Source: a virus. From it: a stretch of DNA of 22,706 bases. The first letter of the stretch is position 1. Each line of letters starts with the position of its first letter. Where the stretch lies: the IMG/VR virus record IMGVR_UViG_3300042549_002669, positions 1 through 22,706 of that record; one strand, 5' to 3'. The position numbers and the translations under genes were made by a program. The notes below the pieces were generated by a model. That model saw only the letters and a list, made by a program, of their open reading frames with translations. It did not search any database and had not been told where the DNA came from. Positions 1 to 7,266 of the stretch are shown here, in pieces.

Positions 1-1
1 C

Positions 2-535
2 CGTAAGTCATTCTGTTCACGTATGGGTGGTATGAAAAAGCGTCTAACATCTGCTAAGACAGCAAGAGATCCTGATTCACGTATCAATAAGGCACTACGC
101 CGTTGGAACTGTGAGGAATCTGTAATCAACGAATTAAGAGACGAAACATATGGGTCATACATTGCAAAATCCTCTAAGTCTCGTAAGAAGTCATTAGTTG
201 GTCCTAAACCAGATATTAAGACCTGGTCTAAGAGAGAGCATGGTATCAGAACTGCTATCAAAAAACTTACAGTTGTTAAAGAATCAAACCATAAACATAT
301 TCATATAAATAAACCAGATACTAAAAAAGATCCTGGTGCTGAAGGATTAACTCACACAATCTATGAGGTAACTAAAATGGAAAACAAAGACCTTATCAAT
401 GAGGCTCTTACTAATATCCTTGAGAATAATCTAGTAGATATGAAAGAAAATCTATTGATAACTCTACAAGAAAAAGCCATAGAAAAGTTGGAAGAGCGTA
501 AGAAAGAAATCGCAGCCAACTATTTTGCACAGTAA
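2..535 (+). CDS. 5'-truncated phage protein: basic Cys motif domain joined to a prohead core (gp67-like) C-terminus
   Basis: The open frame runs in from the left edge, so the true start lies outside the window. The first visible residues (RKSFCSRMGGMKKRL, ending at a RRWNC motif about 30 residues later) resemble a small basic domain recurring in T4-like phages that I associate with DUF6321; this is from memory. A charged linker follows. The last 52 residues, from the Met at 377, are helical and charged (ending KKEIAANYFAQ) and resemble the small T4 prohead core proteins gp67/gp68. This fits the position just upstream of other head genes. A good Shine-Dalgarno precedes the internal Met at 377, so a separate 52-aa product is possible. 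It could equally be one two-domain protein. The family assignments rest on recall of sequence patterns. Confidence 0.6.
   Translation, partial: RKSFCSRMGGMKKRLTSAKTARDPDSRINKALRRWNCEESVINELRDETYGSYIAKSSKSRKKSLVGPKPDIKTWSKREHGIRTAIKKLTVVKESNHKHIHINKPDTKKDPGAEGLTHTIYEVTKMENKDLINEALTNILENNLVDMKENLLITLQEKAIEKLEERKKEIAANYFAQ
365..369 (+). promoter_or_regulatory. Internal ribosome binding site before Met at 377
   Basis: GAGGT lies 7 bases before an in-frame ATG at 377, inside the first gene. The spacing is canonical. It would allow the 52-residue core-protein-like C-terminus to be made separately. The motif is directly seen; its use is inference. Confidence 0.4.
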
Positions 536-545
536 GGATTAGATA

Positions 546-1844
546 ATGAAAACACTCAAGCAGTTACGTGAAGAACATGAAAGTAAATATGTGCCTCAGA
601 CTGTCAGTTCTGAGCAAATAGTGCTTGAGTCAAAATCTAAATCTTTAATGAGACCTGACACACCATCTGTTAGTCAGATGCCTTCTTTGTTGCTATTCAG
701 AAGAATAACTTACAGATTGTATCCTAATAAACAAGTAGTTGCACTTTACTACTCTAAAATGGTTGATAAGTATCTATCAATCCCATTTGGACCAACAGGT
801 AATCTTAATCTATCCGAATCTAAAATATATGATACACTTGAAGAATTGGAAGAAGGTGCAAAATGGGAAGCAATCAAAGGTGGCACAAAAGGCGGACTTC
901 AAGGTGCTGCAAAAGGTTTCTTCAAGGGTGCTGCTATTGGTGCTGAACCAGGTGCTGCTATTGGCGCCGTGGTTGGTGGTGTAAAAGGTGCCTATAAAGG
1001 TGCTAAGAGAGGTCTCGAAAAAGATAGAGAGCAGAACATAAAAGAAAGTTTTAAAGATAAGTTAGCCCAACTAAGAGAACAAAAGCAAGAAGATGATGAC
1101 CCATATGGCGTAAAAACCGCAATCTCTTTAGTTCCTGGTGCGGCCGCTTATCAAAAATATACAGAAGGTGATTATGCTGGTGCAGCAAAAAGTGCTGGAT
1201 TAGACCTTGCGATGGCAGGAGTAGGTAAAGCAATTGCAGCAGGAACAAAGTTTGCAAAACCTTTTATAAAAAAAGGTTTAAGTAAGTTTAAAAAAACACC
1301 TAAAAGTTCTGAAGAAGTTGCTAGAGATGCTTCTTCAATGGCTAAGTCATCAGCACCTAAACCAGCATCAACTGCTGCCAACGCTGCCAAAAATGCAACA
1401 AAGTTAGGTTTGGCCGGCGCTGCTGGTGCGGCTGCTGGTGCAATAAAAGATGCTTTAACAGGTAAAACTGGTGAAGTTGCAGCACAGTCTAAATCTGCCA
1501 GCACAGAATTAAAATATGATAGACCTAGAGTAAAAGCAGCAAGCACTTGGAAAAAAGTTGATGATCCTGTAACTGCTTCTAGATTAAAAACTGCTGATTT
1601 GAAAACACTCTCTACTACCAAAGAGAATAGAATATCTGATATCAAAAATATGATATCAGAAAACATTGAGTATAAAGACATTGAAATTAATGGAAGATTA
1701 ATTACACTAAATACTACAATGGCAAAAAGAATACTTGAAGTTTATGATTCGGTCAATACCAAGAACAAAAAGATTGTTGAAGGTATGTTGAATGAAGACC
1801 TTGAGTCCTTCAAGAAACTATTAAATTTCTCAATTAGGAACTAA
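546..1844 (+). CDS. Glycine-rich virion-associated protein, T4-like head region
   Basis: The gene encodes 432 aa and starts at ATG 546 after AAGGA, 10 bp past the previous stop. Residues 46-81 carry a conserved-looking block (LLFRRITYRLYP ... YLSIPFGP) that I recall from unnamed proteins of marine T4-like phages. Residues 111-156 form a glycine/alanine-rich stretch with repeated G-x-x-x-G spacing and lysines. Further small-residue-rich segments lie around 193-237 and 277-310. Residues ~370-432 form a compact predicted helical domain (INGRLITLNTTMAKRILEVY). The position between head-core genes and gp21 suggests a prohead or virion-internal protein. The glycine-zipper-like segments would suit membrane contact during DNA ejection, but that is inference. 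I do not recognise a named family. Confidence 0.75.
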   Translation: MKTLKQLREEHESKYVPQTVSSEQIVLESKSKSLMRPDTPSVSQMPSLLLFRRITYRLYPNKQVVALYYSKMVDKYLSIPFGPTGNLNLSESKIYDTLEELEEGAKWEAIKGGTKGGLQGAAKGFFKGAAIGAEPGAAIGAVVGGVKGAYKGAKRGLEKDREQNIKESFKDKLAQLREQKQEDDDPYGVKTAISLVPGAAAYQKYTEGDYAGAAKSAGLDLAMAGVGKAIAAGTKFAKPFIKKGLSKFKKTPKSSEEVARDASSMAKSSAPKPASTAANAAKNATKLGLAGAAGAAAGAIKDALTGKTGEVAAQSKSASTELKYDRPRVKAASTWKKVDDPVTASRLKTADLKTLSTTKENRISDIKNMISENIEYKDIEINGRLITLNTTMAKRILEVYDSVNTKNKKIVEGMLNEDLESFKKLLNFSIRN

Positions 1845-1846
1845 CG

Positions 1847-2365
1847 ATGGCAAACGTATTTAAAGAACAAAAGTTAGTCGATAGCAATAAACATACTGTT
1901 GTGAAGTATGTTGGTACTGTTGATACCAATACTTCAAATGCTATGTTGTTAACCGCAGCAAATCTTGCTTTTGCTCTAACAAGTAATGGTAATTCTGTTT
2001 TAACACCAGGTGATTGGGGTAATACAAAATCAAACTATAGAACCACAATCAAAAGGATTTGGGGTCAAGGTCAGACAAAATTTAATGGTTACCTTACTCT
2101 ATCTTGGGGTAGTAGATCAAACACAGAAATTGTTACGTTTGGTGATGGCCAGTTTGATTATAATTTTGATTCAGAAGGACTGTCATCCGCTATCGGAGTA
2201 CCTTCAGGTATTTCTGCAAATGGTGATCTTTTGATAACCACTACTGGTGTTGTTGCAGGCGATGCATTTACACTATTCATTGATCTTAAGAAAGATGGTC
2301 GTGACTTTGATCAAGGTCAGGCAAGAGATCCAGCAGCATTTAACTACGGAGCATACTCCAAATGA
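1847..2365 (+). CDS. Small beta-rich structural protein of T4-like phage head region
   Basis: The gene encodes 172 aa. ATG 1847 follows TAGGAA at the normal distance and starts 2 bp after the upstream stop; its own stop overlaps the next ATG (ATGA). The sequence is rich in Thr, Asn, Gly and aromatic residues with alternating hydrophobic strands, has no transmembrane segment, and looks like a beta-sandwich. Motifs such as NYRTTIKRIWG, EIVTFGDGQFDY and AFTLFIDLKKDGRD match my recollection of conserved unnamed proteins in cyanophage-like and other marine T4-like genomes. With prohead genes on both sides, a head surface or decoration role is the best guess. No named family can be assigned. Confidence 0.7.
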   Translation: MANVFKEQKLVDSNKHTVVKYVGTVDTNTSNAMLLTAANLAFALTSNGNSVLTPGDWGNTKSNYRTTIKRIWGQGQTKFNGYLTLSWGSRSNTEIVTFGDGQFDYNFDSEGLSSAIGVPSGISANGDLLITTTGVVAGDAFTLFIDLKKDGRDFDQGQARDPAAFNYGAYSK

Positions 2366-3009
2366 TTAATCTAGTAGAAAGCATCATGGCGGATGATCTA
2401 TTGTCTGCATCAGAAATCTTTGAGAATAGACTTGCAGCAATCATGGAGAAGAAACTCTATGAGAAAAAGAAAATGATGCAGGCTGAGGTTTTTGGAGGTT
2501 TGTCACTAGCACAGATTCAAGCCAGAAAAGAACTTGGATGGAAAAAGGCTGCTGATGTTCTAGGTGATCCTGATGTTATGATTAAATCAAAAAAATCAAA
2601 ATTACAAAAAAGACCTAAACCTATTAAAAGAAAGAAAAAAATTATCGAAGATATTAATAGAGATGAAGTTGAAGCGGAAAAGGCGAAACTAATAGCAAAA
2701 GGTATGGCATATCCAGAATATAACTTTGATGCTAAAAAAGAAAAAGCAAAAGCGGATAGTTTAAAAAAAGTTTTTGGTGTCGGAATGAAATCCGATAACA
2801 TTAGAGGAAACTCACCATCCGCTATGTTTAAGAGATTTAAATCACGTATGTCAGATAAAATAAAATCTACTCTTGATAAAACGCCGGCGGCGCCTGGATC
2901 AGCGGTTGTTAATACTACTAAGTATATTGCAAAAAAAGTTCCTGGTGCCATTGGTCGTGTTGCAGGTGAAATCGCCAGTTATAGTAACTTAGAAGAACAA
3001 AATAACTAA
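2362..3009 (+). CDS. Prohead core / internal head protein with basic C-terminus (gp67/68-like N-terminus)
   Basis: The gene encodes 215 aa; its ATG overlaps the previous stop by 4 bp. Residues 1-45 (LVESIMADDLLSASEIF ... KMMQAEVFGG) have the short helical, acid-then-base character of T4 prohead core proteins such as gp67 and gp68. Residues 70-215 are strongly basic (runs like KRPKPIKRKKK) with a glycine/proline-containing tail, as expected of a DNA-associated protein packed inside the head. Early I/L-x-E sequences (for example L-V-E at 4-6) are potential gp21 cleavage sites. The location directly before the gp21 protease matches the T4 order 67-68-21-22-23. Function is inferred from context and composition. 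Confidence 0.65.
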   Translation: MINLVESIMADDLLSASEIFENRLAAIMEKKLYEKKKMMQAEVFGGLSLAQIQARKELGWKKAADVLGDPDVMIKSKKSKLQKRPKPIKRKKKIIEDINRDEVEAEKAKLIAKGMAYPEYNFDAKKEKAKADSLKKVFGVGMKSDNIRGNSPSAMFKRFKSRMSDKIKSTLDKTPAAPGSAVVNTTKYIAKKVPGAIGRVAGEIASYSNLEEQNN

Positions 3010-3017
3010 ATAGGTAA
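3005..3017 (+). promoter_or_regulatory. Putative late-promoter-like motif upstream of gp21
   Basis: ACTAAATAGGTAA occurs here and, identically, 22 bp upstream of the gp22 start codon. The CTAAATA core is one base off the last seven bases of the T4 late -10 box TATAAATA, and the phage encodes gp55. Here it ends only 4 bp before the ATG, so transcription from it would be nearly leaderless; it might instead act in translation. Confidence 0.35.
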
Positions 3018-3021
3018 GTAA

Positions 3022-3669
3022 ATGAAACTTATTAGAGAAGACATTCAAGACGTTCAGTACCTTGTTGAATCTGATGGTAAAGGTGGTAAAAATCACTTTA
3101 TCACTGGCATCTTCATGCAGGCTGATAAACTAAATCGTAACGGACGTATCTATCCATTTCATACACTAAGTAAAGAAGCAGACAGATATAGTCGTGAATA
3201 CGTTGAAAAGAACAGAGCATTTGGTGAACTAGGTCATCCAGAGAATCCTCAAATCAACCTAGACCGAGTTTCGCATATGATTACCAAGTTATATGCAGAC
3301 GGCAAGAATTTTATTGGTAAAGCAAAAATTTTGGATACTCCTAACGGTAAAATTGTTAAGAGTCTATTAGATGGTGGTGCAAGTCTTGGTGTGTCAACTA
3401 GAGGCGTAGGGTCTCTAAGACCACATAATGGTTACCAACAGGTACAAGACGACTATAAGTTAGCAACAGCAGCAGATGTTGTAGCTGATCCTAGCGCACC
3501 TGACGCATTTGTGCAAGGCATCATGGAAGGTAAAGAATGGGTGTTTGAAAACGGTAAGTGGAGAGAGCAAGAATATTATCGTGCTAAGAAACTTATTAGT
3601 GAGGCATCAAAGAGTGAAATTGAGTCTGTGGCTCTAAAGATTTTTGAAAACTATATTTCAAAATTGTAA
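3022..3669 (+). CDS. 21: Prohead core protease gp21
   Basis: The gene encodes 215 aa, essentially the length of T4 gp21. It is a serine protease of the herpesvirus-assemblin-like prohead protease group. It sits in the core of the prohead and, once activated, degrades the scaffold and trims capsid proteins at (I/L)-x-E sites. Visible signatures are the N-terminal NRNGRIYP segment (38-45), GELGHP with His72, RVSHMI with His85, and GVSTRG with the candidate nucleophile Ser125. The order 21-22-23 downstream is the T4 head order. The upstream ribosome site is weak (AGGTAAG). Which His completes the triad I cannot decide from sequence alone. The family call is firm. Confidence 0.93.
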   Translation: MKLIREDIQDVQYLVESDGKGGKNHFITGIFMQADKLNRNGRIYPFHTLSKEADRYSREYVEKNRAFGELGHPENPQINLDRVSHMITKLYADGKNFIGKAKILDTPNGKIVKSLLDGGASLGVSTRGVGSLRPHNGYQQVQDDYKLATAADVVADPSAPDAFVQGIMEGKEWVFENGKWREQEYYRAKKLISEASKSEIESVALKIFENYISKL

Positions 3670-3673
3670 AAAT

Positions 3674-3686
3674 ACTAAATAGGTAA
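3674..3686 (+). promoter_or_regulatory. Putative late promoter upstream of gp22
   Basis: This is the second exact copy of ACTAAATAGGTAA, located in the gp21-gp22 gap. The CTAAATA core lies 27 bp before the gp22 ATG, leaving room for a short leader containing AAAAGGAG (3691-3698). It is a candidate gp55-dependent late promoter by resemblance to the T4 TATAAATA element. Confidence 0.45.
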
Positions 3687-3708
3687 ACTAAAAAGGAGTA
3701 TATCCAAA

Positions 3709-5160
3709 ATGGCATCATTAACAGAAACAGCAAAGGCTGTGCTAGAGGGTAAGACTCTACAGGAAGGTTATGGAAGTTCACCTTATCCATCAGTGGGTAA
3801 TGGTGGTACATCAAATCCAGATCCTGTAGATCCATCTACCGCTTCCACAGGTAATGCTAAAACACTACGCCCTGGTTCAAAAATGAAAGAAGATCGTAAG
3901 CGTCCACAGAATGGTGCAGGCGCCGCTGATAATAGTTCATTAGAAAACCAGCAGATCGATCTTGGTGGTCAGACACCAACATCATTGCCATCAGGCAATC
4001 TTGGTGCTGTCGCTGCATCACCAGTTGGCAAAGATTCATCACGTTCTGGTCAAGCATCTGTCAAGTCAGAGCCTACAAAGAAACTTTCTGCAATGGCCGA
4101 AGAGATGGAAGATGAATCAGAAGTCTTTGAAGAAGAAACATCAATGAGCATTTCTGATCGTGTTAAGGCACTCAAGGAAGCCCGTAAGCATTCTAAGAAG
4201 GATGAAGACGAGGATGAGAAGCACGAAAAAGAAGAGAAGCATGAAAAGATGGATGAAGAACTAGAACTTTCCGAAGAACTAGAAGACTTCATTGCAGAGG
4301 CCATCGAAGCAGGTCTTAACGAAGAAGAAATTCTTGCTGCCATCGATGAAAACTTTGAGTTCATTTCCGAGGAAGAAGAACTTGAAGAAGAATACGAAGA
4401 CGCTCTTGATTCATACGAAGTTGACATGTCCGAGCATGTTGAGGCACTTCTAGAAGGTGAGAATCTTTCTGAGGAGTTTCATGCTAAGGCCACCACAATC
4501 TTCGAAGCCGCTGTAAAGGCAAAGTTAGAAGAAGAAGTTGCTCTACTAGAACAGGCATATGCCGAGACGCTAGAAGAACGTGTTTCAGAAATAATGGAAC
4601 AACTATCAACAGACGTTGATAACTATCTAAACTACGTTGTTGAACAGTGGATTGAAGAAAATGAAGTTGCTGTTGAATCTGCACTACGTTCAGAACTAAC
4701 AGAAGATTTCATTTCAGGTCTACGTTCTCTATTTGCAGAACACTATATCGATATTCCAGAAGAAGAAGTTCCTGTAGTTGAAGAACTTTCAGCATCCGTT
4801 GAGGAACTAGAAGCAAGACTTAATGAAGAAATTGAGAGAAATGTTGCACTAGCATCAGCACTCAATGAATCACGCAAGATTGAACTCGTTTCTGCTGTTT
4901 GTGAAGGTCTTACATCAACTCAGACTGAAAAACTAAAAGGTCTAGTTGAGAATGTTGACTATACAAACGATGATGAGTTTGTTGAAAAGATTTTAACACT
5001 AAGGGAGAGCTATTTCCCAACTGCTGTTAAGAATAATGAAGATGTTCTTGACCGTGTTGACACCGCCAAGGCACCTGGCATGATTAATGAGTCCGTTGAA
5101 AACCTAAATGGTCCAATGGCTAATTATGTCAAGGCAATTGGCAGAACTCTTCCAAAGTAA
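3709..5160 (+). CDS. 22: Prohead scaffold (core) protein gp22
   Basis: The gene encodes 483 aa, considerably longer than T4 gp22. It forms the internal scaffold on which gp23 assembles and is later destroyed by gp21. Residues 1-125 are low-complexity, rich in Gly, Ser, Pro and Thr, and probably disordered. Residues 130-235 are extremely acidic with Lys/Glu/Asp repeats. Residues 240-420 are predicted long helices or coiled coil, also Glu-rich. Residues 420-483 form a C-terminal domain that may contact the capsid. Several I/L-x-E sites are available for gp21. The strong ribosome site AAAAGGAG precedes the ATG. The position between gp21 and gp23 makes the identity secure despite low sequence conservation in this family. 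Confidence 0.88.
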   Translation: MASLTETAKAVLEGKTLQEGYGSSPYPSVGNGGTSNPDPVDPSTASTGNAKTLRPGSKMKEDRKRPQNGAGAADNSSLENQQIDLGGQTPTSLPSGNLGAVAASPVGKDSSRSGQASVKSEPTKKLSAMAEEMEDESEVFEEETSMSISDRVKALKEARKHSKKDEDEDEKHEKEEKHEKMDEELELSEELEDFIAEAIEAGLNEEEILAAIDENFEFISEEEELEEEYEDALDSYEVDMSEHVEALLEGENLSEEFHAKATTIFEAAVKAKLEEEVALLEQAYAETLEERVSEIMEQLSTDVDNYLNYVVEQWIEENEVAVESALRSELTEDFISGLRSLFAEHYIDIPEEEVPVVEELSASVEELEARLNEEIERNVALASALNESRKIELVSAVCEGLTSTQTEKLKGLVENVDYTNDDEFVEKILTLRESYFPTAVKNNEDVLDRVDTAKAPGMINESVENLNGPMANYVKAIGRTLPK

Positions 5161-5191
5161 TTTAGTTAAACAAAGAAAGAAGGAAACTAAA

Positions 5192-6559
5192 ATGTATCTT
5201 ACAGAAAATCTAGAGTCAAAGTGGTCACCAGTTCTCGACCACGACGGCCTAAACCCAATTAAGGATTCATATCGTCGTGCTGTTACTGCCGTTATTCTTG
5301 AGAATCAGGAAAAGGCAATGGCAGAAGAAGGTCGTCAGCTAAACGAAGCAGCGCCAACTAACGCTGGTGGTGGTCTAGGTACAGGAACAAACGTCGCATC
5401 ATACGACCCAATTCTTATCTCCCTAGTTCGTCGTGCCCTTCCAAACCTAATTGCTTATGACGTTTGCGGCGTTCAGCCAATGACCGGTCCAACCGGCCTT
5501 ATCTTCGCAATGCGTTCACGTTATAAGTCAATGAGCGGCACCAATGCTGGTGTTTCTGGTTCAAACGAAGCACTATTCAACGAAGCCAATACAGCATTCT
5601 CTGGTCAGAATAATGCATTTGGTTTCACAAATGTTGGTTCACATCCAGATGCAAACAACAACCCATTTGCTGATGCTACACTAGCTGCTAACTCCTATCC
5701 AACAGGAACAGGTATGTCAACAGCACAGGCAGAAGCACTTGGTGACGCTGCTGGCAACATGTTCAACGAGATGGCCTTCTCAATCGATAAGGTTACCGTT
5801 ACTGCTAAGTCACGTGCCCTCAAGGCAGAATACACCACTGAACTTGCTCAGGACCTTAAGGCAATTCACGGCCTTGATGCTGAGACAGAACTAGCAAACA
5901 TTCTCTCAACAGAGATTCTTGCTGAAATCAACCGTGAAGTTATCAGAACAATCTATCGTTCTGCTACTCTCGGTGCTCAGTATGGTGTTACAACTGCTGG
6001 TACATTCGATCTTGACACCGACTCAAACGGTCGTTGGTCAGTTGAGAAGTTCAAGGGTCTCATTTTCCACATCGAGCGTGAATGTAACGCTATCGCCAAG
6101 GCAACCCGCCGTGGCAAGGGTAACGTTCTGATCGTTTCTTCAGACGTTGCATCTGCAATGGCTATGGCCGGTGTTCTTTCATACACCCCACAGCTATCAG
6201 CCGACCTAACCGTTGACGATACTGGCAACACCTTCGTTGGTATGCTACACGGCCGTATTAAGGTTTATATCGATCCTTACTTCGGTGGTTCAGCAAACGG
6301 CGACGAACTAGTTACCGTTGGTTATCGTGGTGCATCACCATTCGACGCTGGTCTATTCTACTGCCCATACGTTCCACTACAGATGGTTCGTGCAATCGGT
6401 CAGGATACCTTCCAGCCAAAGATTGGCTTCAAGACACGTTACGGCATGGTTGCAAACCCATTCGCAACTCTTGCAGGTGACGGCGTTGTTGGTACCCGTG
6501 ATGTTGCTAATCAGGCAAACATCTACTACCGCATTTTCAGAGTAAGGAACCTTACATAA
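5192..6559 (+). CDS. 23: Major capsid protein gp23
   Basis: The gene encodes 455 aa. The start at ATG 5192 is chosen because AAGGA (5180-5184) lies 7 bp upstream; an earlier in-frame ATG at 5108 would overlap gp22 and lacks support. The hallmark segment VQPMTGPTGLIFAMRSRY (94-111) is a signature of T4-like gp23, the HK97-fold shell protein. Residues 50-52 are Leu-Asn-Glu, matching the gp21 cleavage rule and near the T4 cleavage position, so the mature protein would begin at Ala53 with about 403 residues. The gene favours CTA, TCA and CCA codons, as gp22 does. It ends just before a strong terminator and is probably co-transcribed with gp22. Confidence 0.96.
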   Translation: MYLTENLESKWSPVLDHDGLNPIKDSYRRAVTAVILENQEKAMAEEGRQLNEAAPTNAGGGLGTGTNVASYDPILISLVRRALPNLIAYDVCGVQPMTGPTGLIFAMRSRYKSMSGTNAGVSGSNEALFNEANTAFSGQNNAFGFTNVGSHPDANNNPFADATLAANSYPTGTGMSTAQAEALGDAAGNMFNEMAFSIDKVTVTAKSRALKAEYTTELAQDLKAIHGLDAETELANILSTEILAEINREVIRTIYRSATLGAQYGVTTAGTFDLDTDSNGRWSVEKFKGLIFHIERECNAIAKATRRGKGNVLIVSSDVASAMAMAGVLSYTPQLSADLTVDDTGNTFVGMLHGRIKVYIDPYFGGSANGDELVTVGYRGASPFDAGLFYCPYVPLQMVRAIGQDTFQPKIGFKTRYGMVANPFATLAGDGVVGTRDVANQANIYYRIFRVRNLT

Positions 6560-6567
6560 AATCAAAT

Positions 6568-6595
6568 ACTTATACACACTTATAAGTGTATAAGT
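6568..6595 (+). repeat. Nested palindrome downstream of gp23
   Basis: ACTTATACAC (6568-6577) and GTGTATAAGT (6586-6595) are perfect inverted repeats of 10 bp around an 8-base loop. The inner part CACTTATAAGTG (6577-6588) is itself a perfect 12-bp palindrome. It sits directly before the gp23 terminator and could be an RNA 3'-end stabiliser, a protein-binding site or a relic of the adjacent homing endonuclease insertion. The structure is seen; the role is unknown. Confidence 0.6.
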
Positions 6596-6601
6596 CAAAC
6601 T

Positions 6602-6629
6602 GGGCGGGGGTTATTCCCCGCCCTTTTTT
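6602..6629 (+). terminator. Rho-independent terminator after gp23
   Basis: GGGCGGGG (6602-6609) pairs perfectly with CCCCGCCC (6616-6623) around a 6-base loop and is followed by six T residues (6624-6629). This is a textbook terminator for the late head operon. The convergent endonuclease gene on the minus strand ends inside its loop. Confidence 0.93.
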
Positions 6630-7183
6630 GATGACCAAAACTTTTCTTTTCTTCTTTTACTAACCGACTCTGCAATCTTTCGTTTTGTTTCTTCACTCAT
6701 AACTCTTGGATTCTCAGCAAGATACTTTTTAGCACTTTCGCTCATTTTCTTTTTTGTTTCTTCGGTTCTTTTAGCACCGGTATTTGCCTGTACCATACAT
6801 TCCACTCTACTTCTTCTTTCCTCAGGAGTCATAGCGTCAAATTGCTTTCTTTTAGTTTCTTTCATTTTCTCAATAGCGGTTTCATTTAGTGACTTGGCAT
6901 ACATCTGGTTATAACCATTAGGCCATATAGTATCAAAATCGTGTATGTAATGGTTTTCCATAAAATCTACAAATGTTTGTTCTGGACCGTCCCCTAATTC
7001 ATCCAACACCTCATAGGTAAAAGAATCCTCACCATACTTTCTTAATGCCCTATGAAAATAGTAATCAGAATCTTTTTCCATTGCTTCATGTATATGATTT
7101 CTTCTTCTTTGTTCCGGATGTTTTGTTTGTCCGATATATCTTTTACCGTTTACGTTGTTTTTCCAAGAATAGATAATAGTCAT
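6611..7183 (-). CDS. Free-standing GIY-YIG homing endonuclease with NUMOD3-like repeats
   Basis: The gene encodes 190 aa on the opposite strand to all neighbours. The N-terminus IYSWKNNVNGKRYIGQT (4-20) is the GIY-YIG signature; Arg27/28 and Glu76 (in MENHYI) match the catalytic Arg and Glu positions. Two helix motifs near the C-terminus (TGAKRTEETKKKMSESAK, 135-152, and a similar one around 162-178) resemble NUMOD3 DNA-binding modules of Seg-type and intron-encoded endonucleases. Such enzymes cut related phage genomes and spread by repair. The ribosome site GAGGTG lies 5 bp before the ATG at 7183. The stop codon lies in the loop of the gp23 terminator, so its last residues are encoded by the hairpin. 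Confidence 0.9.
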   Translation of the reverse strand: MTIIYSWKNNVNGKRYIGQTKHPEQRRRNHIHEAMEKDSDYYFHRALRKYGEDSFTYEVLDELGDGPEQTFVDFMENHYIHDFDTIWPNGYNQMYAKSLNETAIEKMKETKRKQFDAMTPEERRSRVECMVQANTGAKRTEETKKKMSESAKKYLAENPRVMSEETKRKIAESVSKRRKEKFWSSKKGGE

Positions 7184-7212
7184 CTTTCACCTCGTTCGTA
7201 ACCTAACCTAAT

Positions 7213-7241
7213 ACTATATAGTAAAATCAAGTTTTTGACAA
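7213..7241 (-). promoter_or_regulatory. Putative promoter for the homing endonuclease
   Basis: On the minus strand, TTGTCA (7236-7241) and TATAGT (7213-7218) are separated by 17 bp and lie about 30 bp upstream of the endonuclease start. This is a plausible host sigma70-type promoter, making the gene independent of the late operon. Only sequence resemblance supports it. Confidence 0.45.
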
Positions 7242-7243
7242 GC

Positions 7244-7250
7244 CTAAATA
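7244..7250 (+). promoter_or_regulatory. Putative late-promoter-like box before the tail tube gene
   Basis: CTAAATA, the core of the repeated motif upstream of gp21 and gp22, sits 16 bp before the start codon of the gp19-like gene, with the ribosome site GGAGG right after it. AT-richness makes chance occurrence possible. Confidence 0.3.
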
Positions 7251-7266
7251 TTAAACGGAGGATACT

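Noticed and set aside
1257-1279. AAACCTTTT...AAAAGGTTT inverted repeat as a terminator
   Set aside because: It lies within a coding frame encoding a Lys-rich segment and has no following T-run in the + direction.
1172-1681. 169-codon minus-strand frame, Ala-rich
   Set aside because: It mirrors the Ala/Gly/Lys-rich part of the 432-aa virion gene and lacks an independent start signal.
4050-4427. 125-codon minus-strand frame with extreme polyserine
   Set aside because: It is the complement of the Glu/Asp-rich codons of gp22; such serine runs are expected opposite GAA/GAG stretches.
5108-5191. N-terminal extension of gp23 overlapping gp22
   Set aside because: The ATG at 5192 has a proper ribosome site and gives a typical gp23 N-terminus; the extension overlaps gp22 in another frame.
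7235-7240. TTGACA as a + strand -35 box for the gp19-like gene
   Set aside because: No -10 box is found 16-18 bp downstream; the bases fit better as part of the minus-strand promoter of the endonuclease.
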